Under the pieces are notes generated by a model. That model did not search any database and was not told the origin of the DNA. It worked only from the letters and a program-made list of their open reading frames with translations. A stretch of 64,000 bases of DNA, taken from Planctomycetia bacterium. Lineage in GTDB: Bacteria > Planctomycetota > Planctomycetia > Pirellulales > Thermoguttaceae. The DNA is taken from NCBI GenBank assembly GCA_030539295.1, contig JAUNSJ010000001.1, forward strand, positions 64,001 to 128,000, read 5' to 3'. The translations under genes were made by a program, and so were the position numbers. Below are positions 16,860 to 26,503 of this stretch, in pieces. How positions within the stretch are numbered: the first letter of the stretch is position 1; every line of letters begins with the position of its first letter.

Positions 16860-17987
16860 ATGTTATGTATCAGATATCACGGACCACAAGACTTAAGAGT
16901 TGATGACATTTCCATACCGGCCATTGGCCCCGATGAATTGCTGATTAAGACAGAAGCGGCGGCCATATGCGGGTCCGATATTCGCATGTGGCAGAGCAAT
17001 TTAATTCTGGCAAACGCCCCTCTTCCCTTGGTGTTGGGCCATGAGTTTGCCGGTGTTATTGTCAAAGCGGGCCGAAACGTAAAACACTATCGGGAAGGTA
17101 TGCGTGTCGCGATTGCGCCGAACTTCGGATGCGGGACGTGTGACCAATGCGTATCGGGGAGAAGTCATCTATGTTCCGCGTACGAGGCATTTGGCGTTAA
17201 TCTCAATGGCGCCTTTGCGGAGTATGTGCGAATACCGGAGACGCCCATACGCAATGGGAATCTGGTTGTCCTGCCGCCGAATGTAAGCTCGGAAGAAGCG
17301 GCTCTTAACGAACCACTCTCTTGTACCTATAACGGGTTCACGAAATGCACACCACAGTCGGGCGAAAGTGCCATGGTCATTGGCGCCGGACCGATCGGAA
17401 TGATGCATGCCCAGCTATTACACATGGCCGGGCTTTCCGTAACAGTCAACGATCTGTCTGAATCAAGGCTCGATATTTGCAAAAAGATACTTCCTTTTGC
17501 CAATACGTACACTGGCAGCACCGGTCTGTCAGATTATGTTTACGATGTCACGAATGGTCGTGGTATGGATGTCGTTATTGTTGCCTGTCCTGTTCCGGCG
17601 GTACAGGCGAGCACACTTGCCCTTATGAACTATGGTGGTCGAATTAACTTTTTTGGCGGAGTCCCGAAGCATTTGCAGCCGGTGGCAATTGATACGAACT
17701 TGATCCATTACAAAGAACTCTGTTTGACAGGTTCCACGCGTTCGAGTGTGAGTCAGTTTCGAAAGACACTGGCCTTCATTGAACAAGGACACATTAACGT
17801 CAAAAGTCTTATAACGAGTCGATCGCCTGTAGAGGACGGTTTAACGGCATTTACCCGGGCGAAAGAGGGGGTTGGGTTGAAGAATGTTTTAACATTTCCG
17901 CCTGTCGCGAGTGCTGTAACATTTGCTCGCAGTAATTTTAGCGCCCTTGACGCGGTTTTACCAGTCGAAACTGGGGTATTAAAATAA
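16860..17987 (+). CDS. Zinc-dependent medium-chain alcohol/polyol dehydrogenase
   Basis: A 375-residue member of the sorbitol/threonine dehydrogenase group. Catalytic zinc ligands: Cys38 (CGSD), His61 and Glu62 (GHEFAG), and Glu151 (NEPL). The structural-zinc lobe is Cys91, Cys94, Cys97 and Cys105. The NAD motif is GAGPIG (175-180). About 30 C-terminal residues run past the usual family end. AAGG precedes the start, and the gene is three bases from the upstream dehydrogenase. Together they could oxidise a polyol and then a ring hydroxyl. Confidence 0.92.
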   Translation: MLCIRYHGPQDLRVDDISIPAIGPDELLIKTEAAAICGSDIRMWQSNLILANAPLPLVLGHEFAGVIVKAGRNVKHYREGMRVAIAPNFGCGTCDQCVSGRSHLCSAYEAFGVNLNGAFAEYVRIPETPIRNGNLVVLPPNVSSEEAALNEPLSCTYNGFTKCTPQSGESAMVIGAGPIGMMHAQLLHMAGLSVTVNDLSESRLDICKKILPFANTYTGSTGLSDYVYDVTNGRGMDVVIVACPVPAVQASTLALMNYGGRINFFGGVPKHLQPVAIDTNLIHYKELCLTGSTRSSVSQFRKTLAFIEQGHINVKSLITSRSPVEDGLTAFTRAKEGVGLKNVLTFPPVASAVTFARSNFSALDAVLPVETGVLK

Positions 17988-18115
17988 GATTATGACCTGA
18001 GTGTTTGCAGAACCTGCCCTGGAGAGTGTTGTTCGCTAACTGCGTTTGGCGTTCAACAACGAACGCGGGTAGTTCACGTTACAATAATAAAAAATTTAGA
18101 GAAAGGTACCTACCA

Positions 18116-18913
18116 ATGAAAAAATTCTGTCCAAAACGATGTTGCCTCGCTGCTTGCATGATTCTGACCTTTTTTCTCCTTTGCACGAGTTTTATTTCCG
18201 CTCTTTCTGCTCAAGAGAACGGAGAAAAAATACGTGTGCTGTTCATCTCGGGCGGACATCCGTTTAACGAAGAAGAACTCGACGCTTTCATGAACTCATT
18301 TCCTGAACTTGAGATTACCAAAGCGGTCATGCCAGCCGCTCGCGACCTGCTCAAGCCAGGCCTTGAATCGTCCTGTGATGTTGTCCTCTTTTATGACATG
18401 GACAACAGCCCTGTGAGTGAGGAGCAGAAGTCGAATTATGTCGCGCTCCTTAACAGCGGAATTGGTGTCTTCGCTTGGCATCATCATCTTTGCTCCAATC
18501 AGAATTGGGAGGAATACTACGACTTGGCCGGCGGCCGCACGTTCCTTGCCCCAACCGCCGATTATCGCGGGAAAGAGTATCCCGCATCCGTCTTCGCTTG
18601 CTGTCAACCCATCAAACTTCACGTGGAGAAACCGGACCACCCGGTTACCAAAGGAATCAGTGATTTTACCATAACAGACGAAATTTATGGTAAGCTTTTG
18701 ATACATCCGGACGCTGAAGTTCTGCTGACATCGGACCACGAATTACAGAATCACATAACGGCCTGGATTTGGCATTATGGTAAGAGTACGATCGTCGCCA
18801 ACCTGCTCGGACACGATTCCGTCGCCTGGAATCAGCCTGAATTTAAACAAATGTTTATCCAGACACTACGATTCCTGGCAGATGAAAAAGCGAAAACCAC
18901 CGAATCACGTTAG
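18116..18913 (+). CDS. Secreted ThuA-like domain protein
   Basis: A 265-residue protein with a Sec signal peptide (KK near the start, then CMILTFFLLCTSFISALSA, cleavage near residue 36). The ThuA-like, glutamine-amidotransferase-type fold begins RVLFISGGHPFNEEE and includes the segment GIGVFAWHHHLCS. The ATG at 18116 is chosen for the signal peptide and the GAAAGG ten bases upstream; an open upstream extension has no support. ThuA domains are frequent in planctomycetes near sugar genes, but their chemistry is poorly known. It converges with another ThuA gene at 19119-20015. Confidence 0.85.
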   Translation: MKKFCPKRCCLAACMILTFFLLCTSFISALSAQENGEKIRVLFISGGHPFNEEELDAFMNSFPELEITKAVMPAARDLLKPGLESSCDVVLFYDMDNSPVSEEQKSNYVALLNSGIGVFAWHHHLCSNQNWEEYYDLAGGRTFLAPTADYRGKEYPASVFACCQPIKLHVEKPDHPVTKGISDFTITDEIYGKLLIHPDAEVLLTSDHELQNHITAWIWHYGKSTIVANLLGHDSVAWNQPEFKQMFIQTLRFLADEKAKTTESR

Positions 18914-18977
18914 ATAGAAATTGTTTATTTTTTTGTAAATGCTCTGTCCTTCACATAGATTTTAGGATCTCCTTGAG

Positions 18978-19031
18978 TTTCATCCGTCTGCACTGATGAC
19001 CGCACCAGTAGCAGACGGATGAAATATTTTT
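18978..19031 (+). terminator. Strong intrinsic terminator between convergent ThuA genes
   Basis: A perfect 14-bp stem (18978-18991 with 19011-19024; TTTCATCCGTCTGC) and a 19-nt loop, followed by TATTTTTC. It terminates the plus-strand ThuA transcript. Confidence 0.9.
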
Positions 19032-19118
19032 CTTTTGACGGAAGTTCAAGATTACTTGCATTTTTCTGAAAGACCACTCCAAGTCGATTCTTTTATCTCG
19101 CTTTACAAGGTGAGTACG

Positions 19119-20015
19119 TCATAGGATCGCAGCACCGGGGCACGACTCAGTCAGATTGGGGGTCAAATCAAGGTCGTAGCGACCGGTTACAAAACCAATC
19201 AGGTCGGTCACGAGACCGGGTACCACCTCAGCGTCCCACGATTCATTATTGTGCCCTACTGCCGTATAGCCAATACGACCTTTCCCTTCCTTCCGAGCCC
19301 AAGTCGAAGGGAAACGTGGACGGTCATAGCAGGAATTAACCCCTTCTTTGTCCATGCCATCTGTCTCCTGCGCAAGAATGACATGTAAATCCGGTGCAAA
19401 ATTTTTCATGGAATACCATTCATCCAGGAATCGAAAACTCTTCCCCTGTTTGGAAATCCAGGGGAGAGTCGGGTCAATAACACTCAAGGTCACCTCCTGT
19501 TGATGACCATGTTGATAAAACTGTCCGCCAATCATTTTGATATATTCAGTTCGCTCCTCTATGGGTTGATTCTGAAGGCGATCGCCAGGTGTTTTCCATG
19601 TATCGACGGCGGAATGAATTCCGAGAAAACCTTTTCCCTTTTCCCGGATTGCGTGATAGAACCGGCGAATACCTTCTTTCGACATAACGGAAGAAGGAAA
19701 ACGTCCGCCAGGTTGTTCCAATTCGCCGCAGGTATAAAAGACAAATGCCGCATATTGATCCAAATCGCCATCGAAGATTGTGCCTTCTTTGGTGCAATCG
19801 ACCTCAAAGCCGTTTTCCCGTCCCATGCGTCTCAAGGCCCGACCAGCGACACTTTCGCCTTTTCCCAGATCGATCGTAGGTGCATGAACGAAATCGCTTG
19901 AGCGTTCGAAATAGAGAATCTTAACGGCTTTATCGACAGCAAAAAGTTGGCTCATTGGCAGAGACATTGTTAGAGCGGCCAATCCGCTCTGTTTTAAAAA
20001 TTGACGTCTTTTCAT
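19119..20015 (-). CDS. Tat-exported ThuA-like domain protein
   Basis: About 298 residues with a Tat signal (MKRRQFLKQSGLAALTMS). The ThuA domain begins VKILYFERSSDFVHAP and includes GFLGIHSAVDTW and late GRIGYTAVGHNNESW. The ATG at 20015 is chosen; a GTG at 20024 with AAGG upstream would add three residues. The longer open frame upstream only shadows the next gene. It is 40 bp downstream of the exported Gfo/Idh/MocA gene, so the two are probably coexpressed. Function unknown; ThuA domains are linked to sugar utilisation. Confidence 0.83.
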   Translation of the reverse strand: MKRRQFLKQSGLAALTMSLPMSQLFAVDKAVKILYFERSSDFVHAPTIDLGKGESVAGRALRRMGRENGFEVDCTKEGTIFDGDLDQYAAFVFYTCGELEQPGGRFPSSVMSKEGIRRFYHAIREKGKGFLGIHSAVDTWKTPGDRLQNQPIEERTEYIKMIGGQFYQHGHQQEVTLSVIDPTLPWISKQGKSFRFLDEWYSMKNFAPDLHVILAQETDGMDKEGVNSCYDRPRFPSTWARKEGKGRIGYTAVGHNNESWDAEVVPGLVTDLIGFVTGRYDLDLTPNLTESCPGAAIL

Positions 20016-20055
20016 TTTTTTCACACTTACACCTTTTTCCTTGTTAGTAGATGAT

Positions 20056-21459
20056 CTAAACGTGGATTTCGAATTCTTTGCGGCGTTCACGAGTTGCGAA
20101 TGTGGCCGCCTGTTCATCGCCAACGATGGATTCCGTTTTGGGGTCCCATTGTACTTTTCGACCCAGCCGCGCCGCAATGGCACAAACGTGACATACGTTC
20201 ATGGTCAACAAATGCGTTTCAACATCGCTGGCAGGAAGTCCACCTTGTCGAATACATCTTGTAAAATTATACTTGTGACCTTCGACGGGTTTACCGCCAT
20301 AGAGCTTGATATATTCTTCCTCTTTAAATGTATTTGGAGGTAATTCTTCGTATGGTTTCCCCTTGATTCTCATACGATTGACATGGATTTTACCTTTTTC
20401 ACCTTCGAAGAGAATGCCACCATTGCCATCAGAAGATGAACTCACGACATGCATAACGAACCCGTCGTCAAAGGCAACAGGAATATCAAAATCGACACAG
20501 GTATTGTATCGGTCGTTGACCGTGGGATAACCGTCTTTGAACGGAACCGGATGCGTGGTATGCGTACCATCAATGGAGACGGGTCCAGTCCCTCGCGTCT
20601 GAAGTCCGAGAGCCCAGAGCGCTATGTCGATATTGTGCGCGCCCCAATCGGTAAATTTACCACCAGAATATTCGTACCACCAACGAAACTTGTCGTGCGC
20701 CCGGGTTTGTTCCACCTGCTTACCATGAGATTCGATGAAGTTATGACGATAAGCAGTCGTTGGCACCGGCCCTTGCCATAAATTCCAATCGAGAGAATCA
20801 GGTACCGGAGCTTCCGGAACAGGCTCAGAGGTGAGTCCGGGACCAAGATTGCATACAATGTTGGTCAGTTTTCCAAGGAATCCGTGCTGAACCATGAGAA
20901 CCGCCGTCATGAACAGATCCTTTCTGCTTCTCTGCCAGGTATCGACACCGAAAACCAAGTTTGGATATTTTTTGCACGCTTTTCGTATGAGTTGATTTTC
21001 TTCCAGTGTGAGAGTAAGTGGTTTTTCACAGAAAACGTGTTTGCCTGCCTGAAGAGCTTCAATAGCAATTTTTGTATGCCAGTGGTCAACGGTGGAAATG
21101 CAGACGGCGTCGATATCCTTGCGGTCAAGAATCCGCTGATACTCTTTATAAGCATCAGGAGGGGTTATTGTGTCATCACGTTTCGTGCCAAGCTCTTTAT
21201 TGGCAAGAGTACTTTCCAGACCGTATTTTGAATCAACGTCACAGATGGCGGCGATATCACAGACGTCGCGCATCTGATTAAACCCAAATGTATTTAATTT
21301 ACCCATATAGCCGACACCGATACACCCCATGGTAACGCGTTCGCTTGGCGAAAGGGCCGCTGCGACTGGCCTTGGTCTGTTGAAAAAAATGGGGGGTGCG
21401 GCCACGGCCGCTACAGTTGAATTTCGCAAGAATGTCCTTCGTGATATTCTATTTTTCAT
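20056..21459 (-). CDS. Tat-exported Gfo/Idh/MocA family oxidoreductase
   Basis: About 467 residues. The Tat signal is SRRTFLRNSTVAAVAAPP (from residue 6). The Rossmann motif GVGYMG is near residues 48-53, and the signature CEKPLTLT and a catalytic region FTDWGAHNIDIALW follow. The ATG at 21459 follows AAGGAAAG. This long exported subfamily is much expanded in planctomycetes; some relatives carry a tightly bound NAD and act on glycosides in the periplasm, which would suit a partner ThuA protein. It begins the two-gene minus-strand run. Confidence 0.9.
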   Translation of the reverse strand: MKNRISRRTFLRNSTVAAVAAPPIFFNRPRPVAAALSPSERVTMGCIGVGYMGKLNTFGFNQMRDVCDIAAICDVDSKYGLESTLANKELGTKRDDTITPPDAYKEYQRILDRKDIDAVCISTVDHWHTKIAIEALQAGKHVFCEKPLTLTLEENQLIRKACKKYPNLVFGVDTWQRSRKDLFMTAVLMVQHGFLGKLTNIVCNLGPGLTSEPVPEAPVPDSLDWNLWQGPVPTTAYRHNFIESHGKQVEQTRAHDKFRWWYEYSGGKFTDWGAHNIDIALWALGLQTRGTGPVSIDGTHTTHPVPFKDGYPTVNDRYNTCVDFDIPVAFDDGFVMHVVSSSSDGNGGILFEGEKGKIHVNRMRIKGKPYEELPPNTFKEEEYIKLYGGKPVEGHKYNFTRCIRQGGLPASDVETHLLTMNVCHVCAIAARLGRKVQWDPKTESIVGDEQAATFATRERRKEFEIHV

Positions 21460-21672
21460 TTTCTTTCCTTTTGTTGTATTTTTGTACACACTTTCCTCTC
21501 ATTCGTTTCCAGTAGACCAAAGAAAGACGAATTGTAGGAACGTTAAGAAACAGTCAAACAAAACTTAACAGAGTGTCGCGAGGTACCGTTGACTATCCAC
21601 AACACTCCGATGACTGGATATCAAAATAATGAACCAGTTCGCACGAATTCATCCACCAGATTGAGCAGAAAT

Positions 21673-21695
21673 GCCTGATTACGGAATAACCAGGC
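21673..21695 (-). terminator. Possible terminator after the left sigma cassette
   Basis: The gap 21460-21734 has no gene. On the minus strand GCCTGgTTA and TAAtCAGGC form an interrupted stem with a 5-nt loop, followed by CATTTCTG, about 40 bp past the lipoprotein stop. Confidence 0.4.
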
Positions 21696-21734
21696 GAAAA
21701 CGTGAACGAAGATGGAACACCTTTTATAGAAACT

Positions 21735-22130
21735 CTATTTAAGATTCAGATCAAATGTGTTTTTTCCTTCCTTTATGGTGAAGGTCAGATTACTTGTTTC
21801 AAACTTTTGGTATTTTTCAGGAACGATATAATTAATCGGTTTCCGTTCTTCAGGAGTGCCAGGCATACCCTTGGGGGGTGGCAAGAGAACAATGCTATAA
21901 TCTCCTGTTGGAATAGCGTTAATACTATACGTACCGTCCTCGGCAATCGGACATCCGCCACCTTTACCACGTTCCGACCCGCGAAATGAAATCTCACCAT
22001 TGGTCACTGACTGGCCTTTATACGTAACCATTCCTGTAATGCTTCCGGTCGGTTCTTTTTGTTTAATACAACCGGTAAACACCACAATGGAAACAAACAC
22101 AATCATGAGGGTAACAATATTTTTGTACAT
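21735..22130 (-). CDS. Small lipoprotein with carboxypeptidase-regulatory-like fold
   Basis: 131 residues. The N-terminus is a lipoprotein signal with lipobox FTGC, then a beta-rich domain: GSITGMVTYKGQSVTNGEISF... DGTYSINAIPTGDYSIVL, the pattern of small planctomycete carboxypeptidase-regulatory-like proteins. The ATG at 22130 is chosen because it starts the signal peptide. It lies 48 bp after the DUF1559 gene and is the last gene of the left cassette; its counterpart is at 30062-30475. Confidence 0.8.
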   Translation of the reverse strand: MYKNIVTLMIVFVSIVVFTGCIKQKEPTGSITGMVTYKGQSVTNGEISFRGSERGKGGGCPIAEDGTYSINAIPTGDYSIVLLPPPKGMPGTPEERKPINYIVPEKYQKFETSNLTFTIKEGKNTFDLNLK

Positions 22131-22178
22131 TCTATTTTCTTTCTTTGCAAATGCGTGGTACATTACAATTCGCGTTAA

Positions 22179-23285
22179 TCAAAGACTCGTGACAGCGCCT
22201 TCATTGGAGCAGCAGAGAACACGTAGAGCATAAAAATCCATCGTCTCGCTCAAGAATCGCACGGAACCGTCCCCTAAGACACCATTGACGCCCCCGGAAT
22301 GATTGGAAGCCAAGGGAATGTTGGCGGCGTAGGAATACATGTTTTGCGATGAAATAAAATCTGCGTTAATGGACAAAGCCACGGTTGTGATGCCACAGGA
22401 ATAGGTCTCTCCTGCAGAATTCGCAAGCTTCGATATAGTAACCTCTTCAGGATGATCTGTAGCCATATTGTCGATCTTGGCACCATACCATCCGCCATTA
22501 AAGGACGAAGTGGGAAAATATTTAACTCCATTATAAAAACCGGATCCACACTGCTCTGCCAACATTAAGGTATTGCTGGTCCCATCAGTTATGGAAGCAA
22601 ACGATTTGCGCTCGTTCAAAACGAGAATACCAGTATTTGCATTGTAGCCATAGGTGCTGTTGTAATCAAAAACGTTTGTGCGACCAGTGGCTGTCGGTGT
22701 TGTGCCTGGGTCTGTATAGGCCCCAGAAATTCCAACATAATCGATCACCATAAAGTGCGTTCCACTGTCTGTATAATTATACATATGTGACGAAGATATT
22801 GGTGATATGTAGTATGCGACGCCCTGTCGTTCGTCAAGCGGATCTATTGGGTTGGAAGGGCAGACGTATGGACTTAAAACAACATTGGACAGAGCATAAT
22901 TTTTCATTGACGAAGTGACTTTTCTCGCGGCAAAGGTCTCTGAAAAATCAAGCTGTGAATAAAGAACTTGTTGTTCAATATAAGGCAAAATAGAGACACG
23001 CCAATTATGTGCACCACGCATATTGCCGCTCGCCCAACGGGTTTGAGCATCGTAGTCGGTCCGGCTTCCTGCCGGGAAGACGCTGTAGACATCGTGGTAG
23101 TTGTGCATGGCGAGGCCAAGCTGTTTAAGGTTGTTGGTACACTGCATGCGTCGTGCCGCCTCGCGTGCGGCTTGGACTGCTGGCAAAAGGAGCGCGATTA
23201 AGATTCCGATAATCGCAATGACTACCAGAAGTTCCACGAGCGTAAAGCCCACAATTCGTTGCACAGTTTGAACTGACTTTTTCAT
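22179..23285 (-). CDS. DUF1559 pseudopilin-like protein
   Basis: A 368-residue planctomycete-type protein. The type IV prepilin-like N-terminus has a Gly13/Phe14 cleavage site followed by [20 protein letters not shown], then [20 protein letters not shown]. Near the C-terminus it has the H-x9-DG motif (HSGGVNGVLGDGSVRF). The protein should be processed by a prepilin peptidase and sit at the envelope; a role in pseudopilus or cell-surface architecture is presumed, not shown. It is the third gene of the left cassette, 103 bp after the FecR/LamG gene, with ribosome-binding site GAAAGGAAG. Confidence 0.93.
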   Translation of the reverse strand: MKKSVQTVQRIVGFTLVELLVVIAIIGILIALLLPAVQAAREAARRMQCTNNLKQLGLAMHNYHDVYSVFPAGSRTDYDAQTRWASGNMRGAHNWRVSILPYIEQQVLYSQLDFSETFAARKVTSSMKNYALSNVVLSPYVCPSNPIDPLDERQGVAYYISPISSSHMYNYTDSGTHFMVIDYVGISGAYTDPGTTPTATGRTNVFDYNSTYGYNANTGILVLNERKSFASITDGTSNTLMLAEQCGSGFYNGVKYFPTSSFNGGWYGAKIDNMATDHPEEVTISKLANSAGETYSCGITTVALSINADFISSQNMYSYAANIPLASNHSGGVNGVLGDGSVRFLSETMDFYALRVLCCSNEGAVTSL

Positions 23286-23387
23286 TGTCTTTTCTTCCTT
23301 TCTTCAAGTCGGGGCTACGTGAACCGCTGAATTCGGACCATCCGAAATGTGATTCGCATACTTTCCGACATAATGTAACGTTTTAAC

Positions 23388-25157
23388 TTAACGTCCTTTG
23401 GCCGATTCGAAAATCAACAGTTGACTTATCGAACCGCCAAAATGACGACTACTGACCAGGCCACCGAAGTTGATAAAATTCCCAACGTAAAGGTCACCAC
23501 AAACAACAGGAGTCATCTGTCGCCACCGTTCGGTGAGAATACAATTTTCATTAAGATACATACGTATCTGTTTCATATCGGCATCGAAGACGACCGAAAG
23601 GTCCATCCAGGTTCCCCAGCGCTTACGCGTAATAACGGAAGGAGACACGTAATAATCGGCGTTGCGTTCACCGCTGGAGATTTGTAATTGTACTTCTCCC
23701 GTTTTGAGAATTTGTACGAGAAATGCCCCTTTTTCTTTCATAAACCGGTCACTGGCAACGAGGACATTACCTTCATTTTCCGGACGATTAACCTGTATGC
23801 GGGCCGTGATTTTTATACTCGGATAACTCCCGGGCAGTTTGATGACGCCATAGCCGCTCGGTTGGTTAAACAGAATCGCCGAAGTATTCGTCCATTCCCC
23901 CCCGCTCAACTTACACTTTTTCAGAATAAGATCCGGACAGATCGATTGTCCACGTGTGGCGAGGTTTGGAAATTCACTTTGTTTGGATCGTCGGACCCCG
24001 GTCACGTCGAAACGGGCCAGAAGACTCGGATCTTCGGCAACAACAGCGTCAGCGAGTTTCTTCTCGTTGAGCATAATTTCAGATTTCTGTTGCACTTTTG
24101 CGTCGAATTCCTCGGTATCTATATATTTGGAGTTCGCGAAGGATCGGACGAAATTTTCAAGCTGGCCCGACAGATTATAGCGTAGGCCCTGATCCGCGAA
24201 CAGTGAAATCACTTTCTTGGAAGGGGACAGATAATCGACGTTACCTTTGACGACTTCCACTTGTGTATTTTCATTTGTAACGTCGATAAAAAATTCCGTT
24301 CCGCGGTCAACGACATTTCCGTTGGGGGTAACAATTTCGTAGCCGCGGGCAGCACGAGGAACACTGGCACTTATCTTGCCGGAGGAACAAATGGCTTTCA
24401 TGGGATCGGCAACGATCAGGTCGCCTGGCCCCTCTAAAATAAGGGTTGTTCCGTTCTTCATCTCCAATTGGACGAGCCCTGATTTCAGGTGGTATTGACT
24501 TTCGTCGACCAGTTGTCCGCGTGAATAGACTTCGGCATTGTCGGCCCAGACGGCGTCGATCGTCTCGGTGACCCGGGCCATGGTTGGAATGGCATTTCCC
24601 GAAGCTGATCGGAGAAGTGGCATGAAGGCATAGAGCAGCGTAAGAGTCAGTGCGGCGAAAAGCAGAACGGCAGTGGTTCGAAAGAGTATGCGTCGCCCTT
24701 TACGCGATATCAGGATACGAACGGGGTACTTTAATGCATTATGGGCAAGCAATTGCAATCTTTTCACACCGGTCGGGGCCACAGGCACATCCACATGCAA
24801 GACCTGTTCGCTGAAATTTCGCTTGTCGGCGAGGGAAGCAGCGAGCGAATCGGCCAGGAAATGCGACGGCTGAAGAAGAGCCACAGCAGAGGCGGTGGAA
24901 TCGGCAAACGACGGCAGGACAAGCTGACCGTATTCCGCCTTAATATTGCGGAAACGGCGTGATTTCTCCTTAAGGAACAGATCGAGTAAAACATTTAAAA
25001 CGAGTGAACGGCCTGCCTCTTTATCCGCTTGCACAAGCTGTAAGAGGCGCAGCGCACCCGCTTCAGTAAGCGTCTCGTCTATATAGCTTCCGATTAACTC
25101 AAACAGCTCAGCACTCTGCTGGGTCGTAACTGTATTGTCTTGCTCGCTATTTGCCAT
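23388..25157 (-). CDS. FecR-like/LamG-like membrane protein (left cassette)
   Basis: A 589-residue protein. A cytoplasmic N-terminal part of about 150 residues is followed by one transmembrane segment (FRTTAVLLFAALTLTLLYAF). A FecR-like beta domain (NGTTLILEGPGDL, NGNVVDRGTEFFIDV) comes next, and the last ~180 residues have a LamG/concanavalin-like pattern (IKITARIQ, WGTWMDLSVVFD, IRMYLNEN). The ATG at 25157 overlaps the sigma-factor stop by 11 bp, so translation is coupled. By analogy with FecR it may sense an outside ligand and control the sigma factor; that is inference. It is a paralogue of 27075-28745. Confidence 0.85.
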   Translation of the reverse strand: MANSEQDNTVTTQQSAELFELIGSYIDETLTEAGALRLLQLVQADKEAGRSLVLNVLLDLFLKEKSRRFRNIKAEYGQLVLPSFADSTASAVALLQPSHFLADSLAASLADKRNFSEQVLHVDVPVAPTGVKRLQLLAHNALKYPVRILISRKGRRILFRTTAVLLFAALTLTLLYAFMPLLRSASGNAIPTMARVTETIDAVWADNAEVYSRGQLVDESQYHLKSGLVQLEMKNGTTLILEGPGDLIVADPMKAICSSGKISASVPRAARGYEIVTPNGNVVDRGTEFFIDVTNENTQVEVVKGNVDYLSPSKKVISLFADQGLRYNLSGQLENFVRSFANSKYIDTEEFDAKVQQKSEIMLNEKKLADAVVAEDPSLLARFDVTGVRRSKQSEFPNLATRGQSICPDLILKKCKLSGGEWTNTSAILFNQPSGYGVIKLPGSYPSIKITARIQVNRPENEGNVLVASDRFMKEKGAFLVQILKTGEVQLQISSGERNADYYVSPSVITRKRWGTWMDLSVVFDADMKQIRMYLNENCILTERWRQMTPVVCGDLYVGNFINFGGLVSSRHFGGSISQLLIFESAKGR

Positions 25158-25722
25158 GGTGTAACCTCCGCAACAGTCCTTCAATACATCGACCAACGGT
25201 TGCCCTGGCTCGCGAAATCAGGTTGTATAAGACGCTTGGTTTGCGTGAGGTCCGCTGCGCAATTTCGACGATCGGAACACCTTGGACGTAGTGTTCAACG
25301 AGCAGTTCGCGACTGTGCTGCGGCAAACGGTGCAGACAAATATTTAACGCGGAAAATTCCTCCTCCAGATTTTCGCCTTTTGTATCGGCATCCCAAAGTG
25401 AGGTTTCGCTGCGCACGTACTCGGCCAGTTTAGCCAGCCCTAACGGGAGTGAATCATTTCGCCGCCGCCAGTACCCGTGTGCGGTATGAACAGTAATCTG
25501 ACGAAGTAAGGGACGAACATCCGTAGCCAAGTCCCAATCCTGTTTCCCTTCAACGAACGCAACAAAAACATCATTGACAACATCATCGATTAAATCAGAC
25601 GCGGGTGCGTTAAGCATAGCCACGAAACGGACAAAATCGTGATGCTTCAGGAAGAGTTCCGAACGATTGGATGCCTCAAAGGTCCTCGGTTTACTCAAGT
25701 TGTCGGGCTGATGTGTATCCAT
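25147..25722 (-). CDS. ECF-type RNA polymerase sigma factor (left cassette)
   Basis: A 191-residue sigma-70 family protein. Region 2 covers about residues 20-95 (ASDLIDDVVNDVFVAFVEG, LLRQITVHTAHGYW), and region 4 about residues 130-185 (LPQHSRELLVEHYVQG, then the helix-turn-helix VEIAQRTSRKPSVLYNLISRARATVG). It resembles the ECF sigma factors that planctomycetes and verrucomicrobia encode next to FecR/LamG proteins. It overlaps the next gene by 11 bp and has a homologue transcribed in the opposite direction at 26504. Confidence 0.9.
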   Translation of the reverse strand: MDTHQPDNLSKPRTFEASNRSELFLKHHDFVRFVAMLNAPASDLIDDVVNDVFVAFVEGKQDWDLATDVRPLLRQITVHTAHGYWRRRNDSLPLGLAKLAEYVRSETSLWDADTKGENLEEEFSALNICLHRLPQHSRELLVEHYVQGVPIVEIAQRTSRKPSVLYNLISRARATVGRCIEGLLRRLHHGK

Positions 25723-26503
25723 GGTACTCTCCCGTGCTACTTTATATTGTCATTGTCCTGTGAAGGAATCCAACGCATTCGTTCCATAGTGCCGTATTCG
25801 TCGGCAAGCTGAAAGTTGCCTTGTATTGATTACTAACAATCACCGGCAAAACCTATCAAAAAAAATGAGAAAAAACTAAAAAAACGGGCCGATTCTTTCA
25901 AGAAGACACAAAAGATTAGATGTAAGTCAATATAGCAAAACATGTTATGAGCGATTCTTGATTGCAAAGATTTTTTTGTGAACAATATTAGCCGCCTGAT
26001 GCGACAATATTTCTTTTTAGGAGAATGAATTGACAAATATTGTTTTTGAGTTTACGAGAAGGTTTGTAAAACTCTATTTAAATGCTAATACGGAATACTA
26101 AAAAGTCATCATTTTATCAATACACTGTGCTCATTTTATTTGTCACGCAAACACTTTACGTATCCATTTTAGAAATATAAACACTGAAATCGAGTAAAAA
26201 GCATGGGAAACTCTGGGATATATCGTGGAAAGTTAATAAAACAACCGATTAAGCTCAACATCGTTCCTAAAAAACGCCCCTGAGGGGAAAAAAAAAAATT
26301 CGATTTTTTATGCCGCCTTTCAGGGTCGAAAATGATTAACTTATAGAGGAAGAGCTTGAAAGCGTTCGGTTCAACCGGTTCCCTCTAAAAATCCGGTTCC
26401 AGACCCGTATTCACTGTGGCCATACAGAGAGTAGACCTGGCTTGTACGGCATGCCGTGAGAGTAATGGAGATGGAGGTTCGGTAATGAAGATGGAGAAAA
26501 TTA
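25723..26503. other. AT-rich 781-bp divergent control region between two sigma genes
   Basis: No gene is visible. The right part has CCGGTTCC twice, 18 bp apart (26375-26382 and 26393-26400), plus CGGTTC (26367-26372), all upstream of the plus-strand sigma gene. A short CCCC-TGA-GGGG hairpin flanked by A/T runs is at 26277-26287. On the left side GGAAC occurs on the minus strand near 25780. These could be sites for the ECF sigma factors or a regulator; no clear promoter pair could be fixed by eye. Confidence 0.4.

Noticed and set aside
26277-26287. Bidirectional terminator in the sigma intergenic region
   Set aside because: The stem is only four pairs; the A/T runs make it look better than it is, and no transcript points into it.
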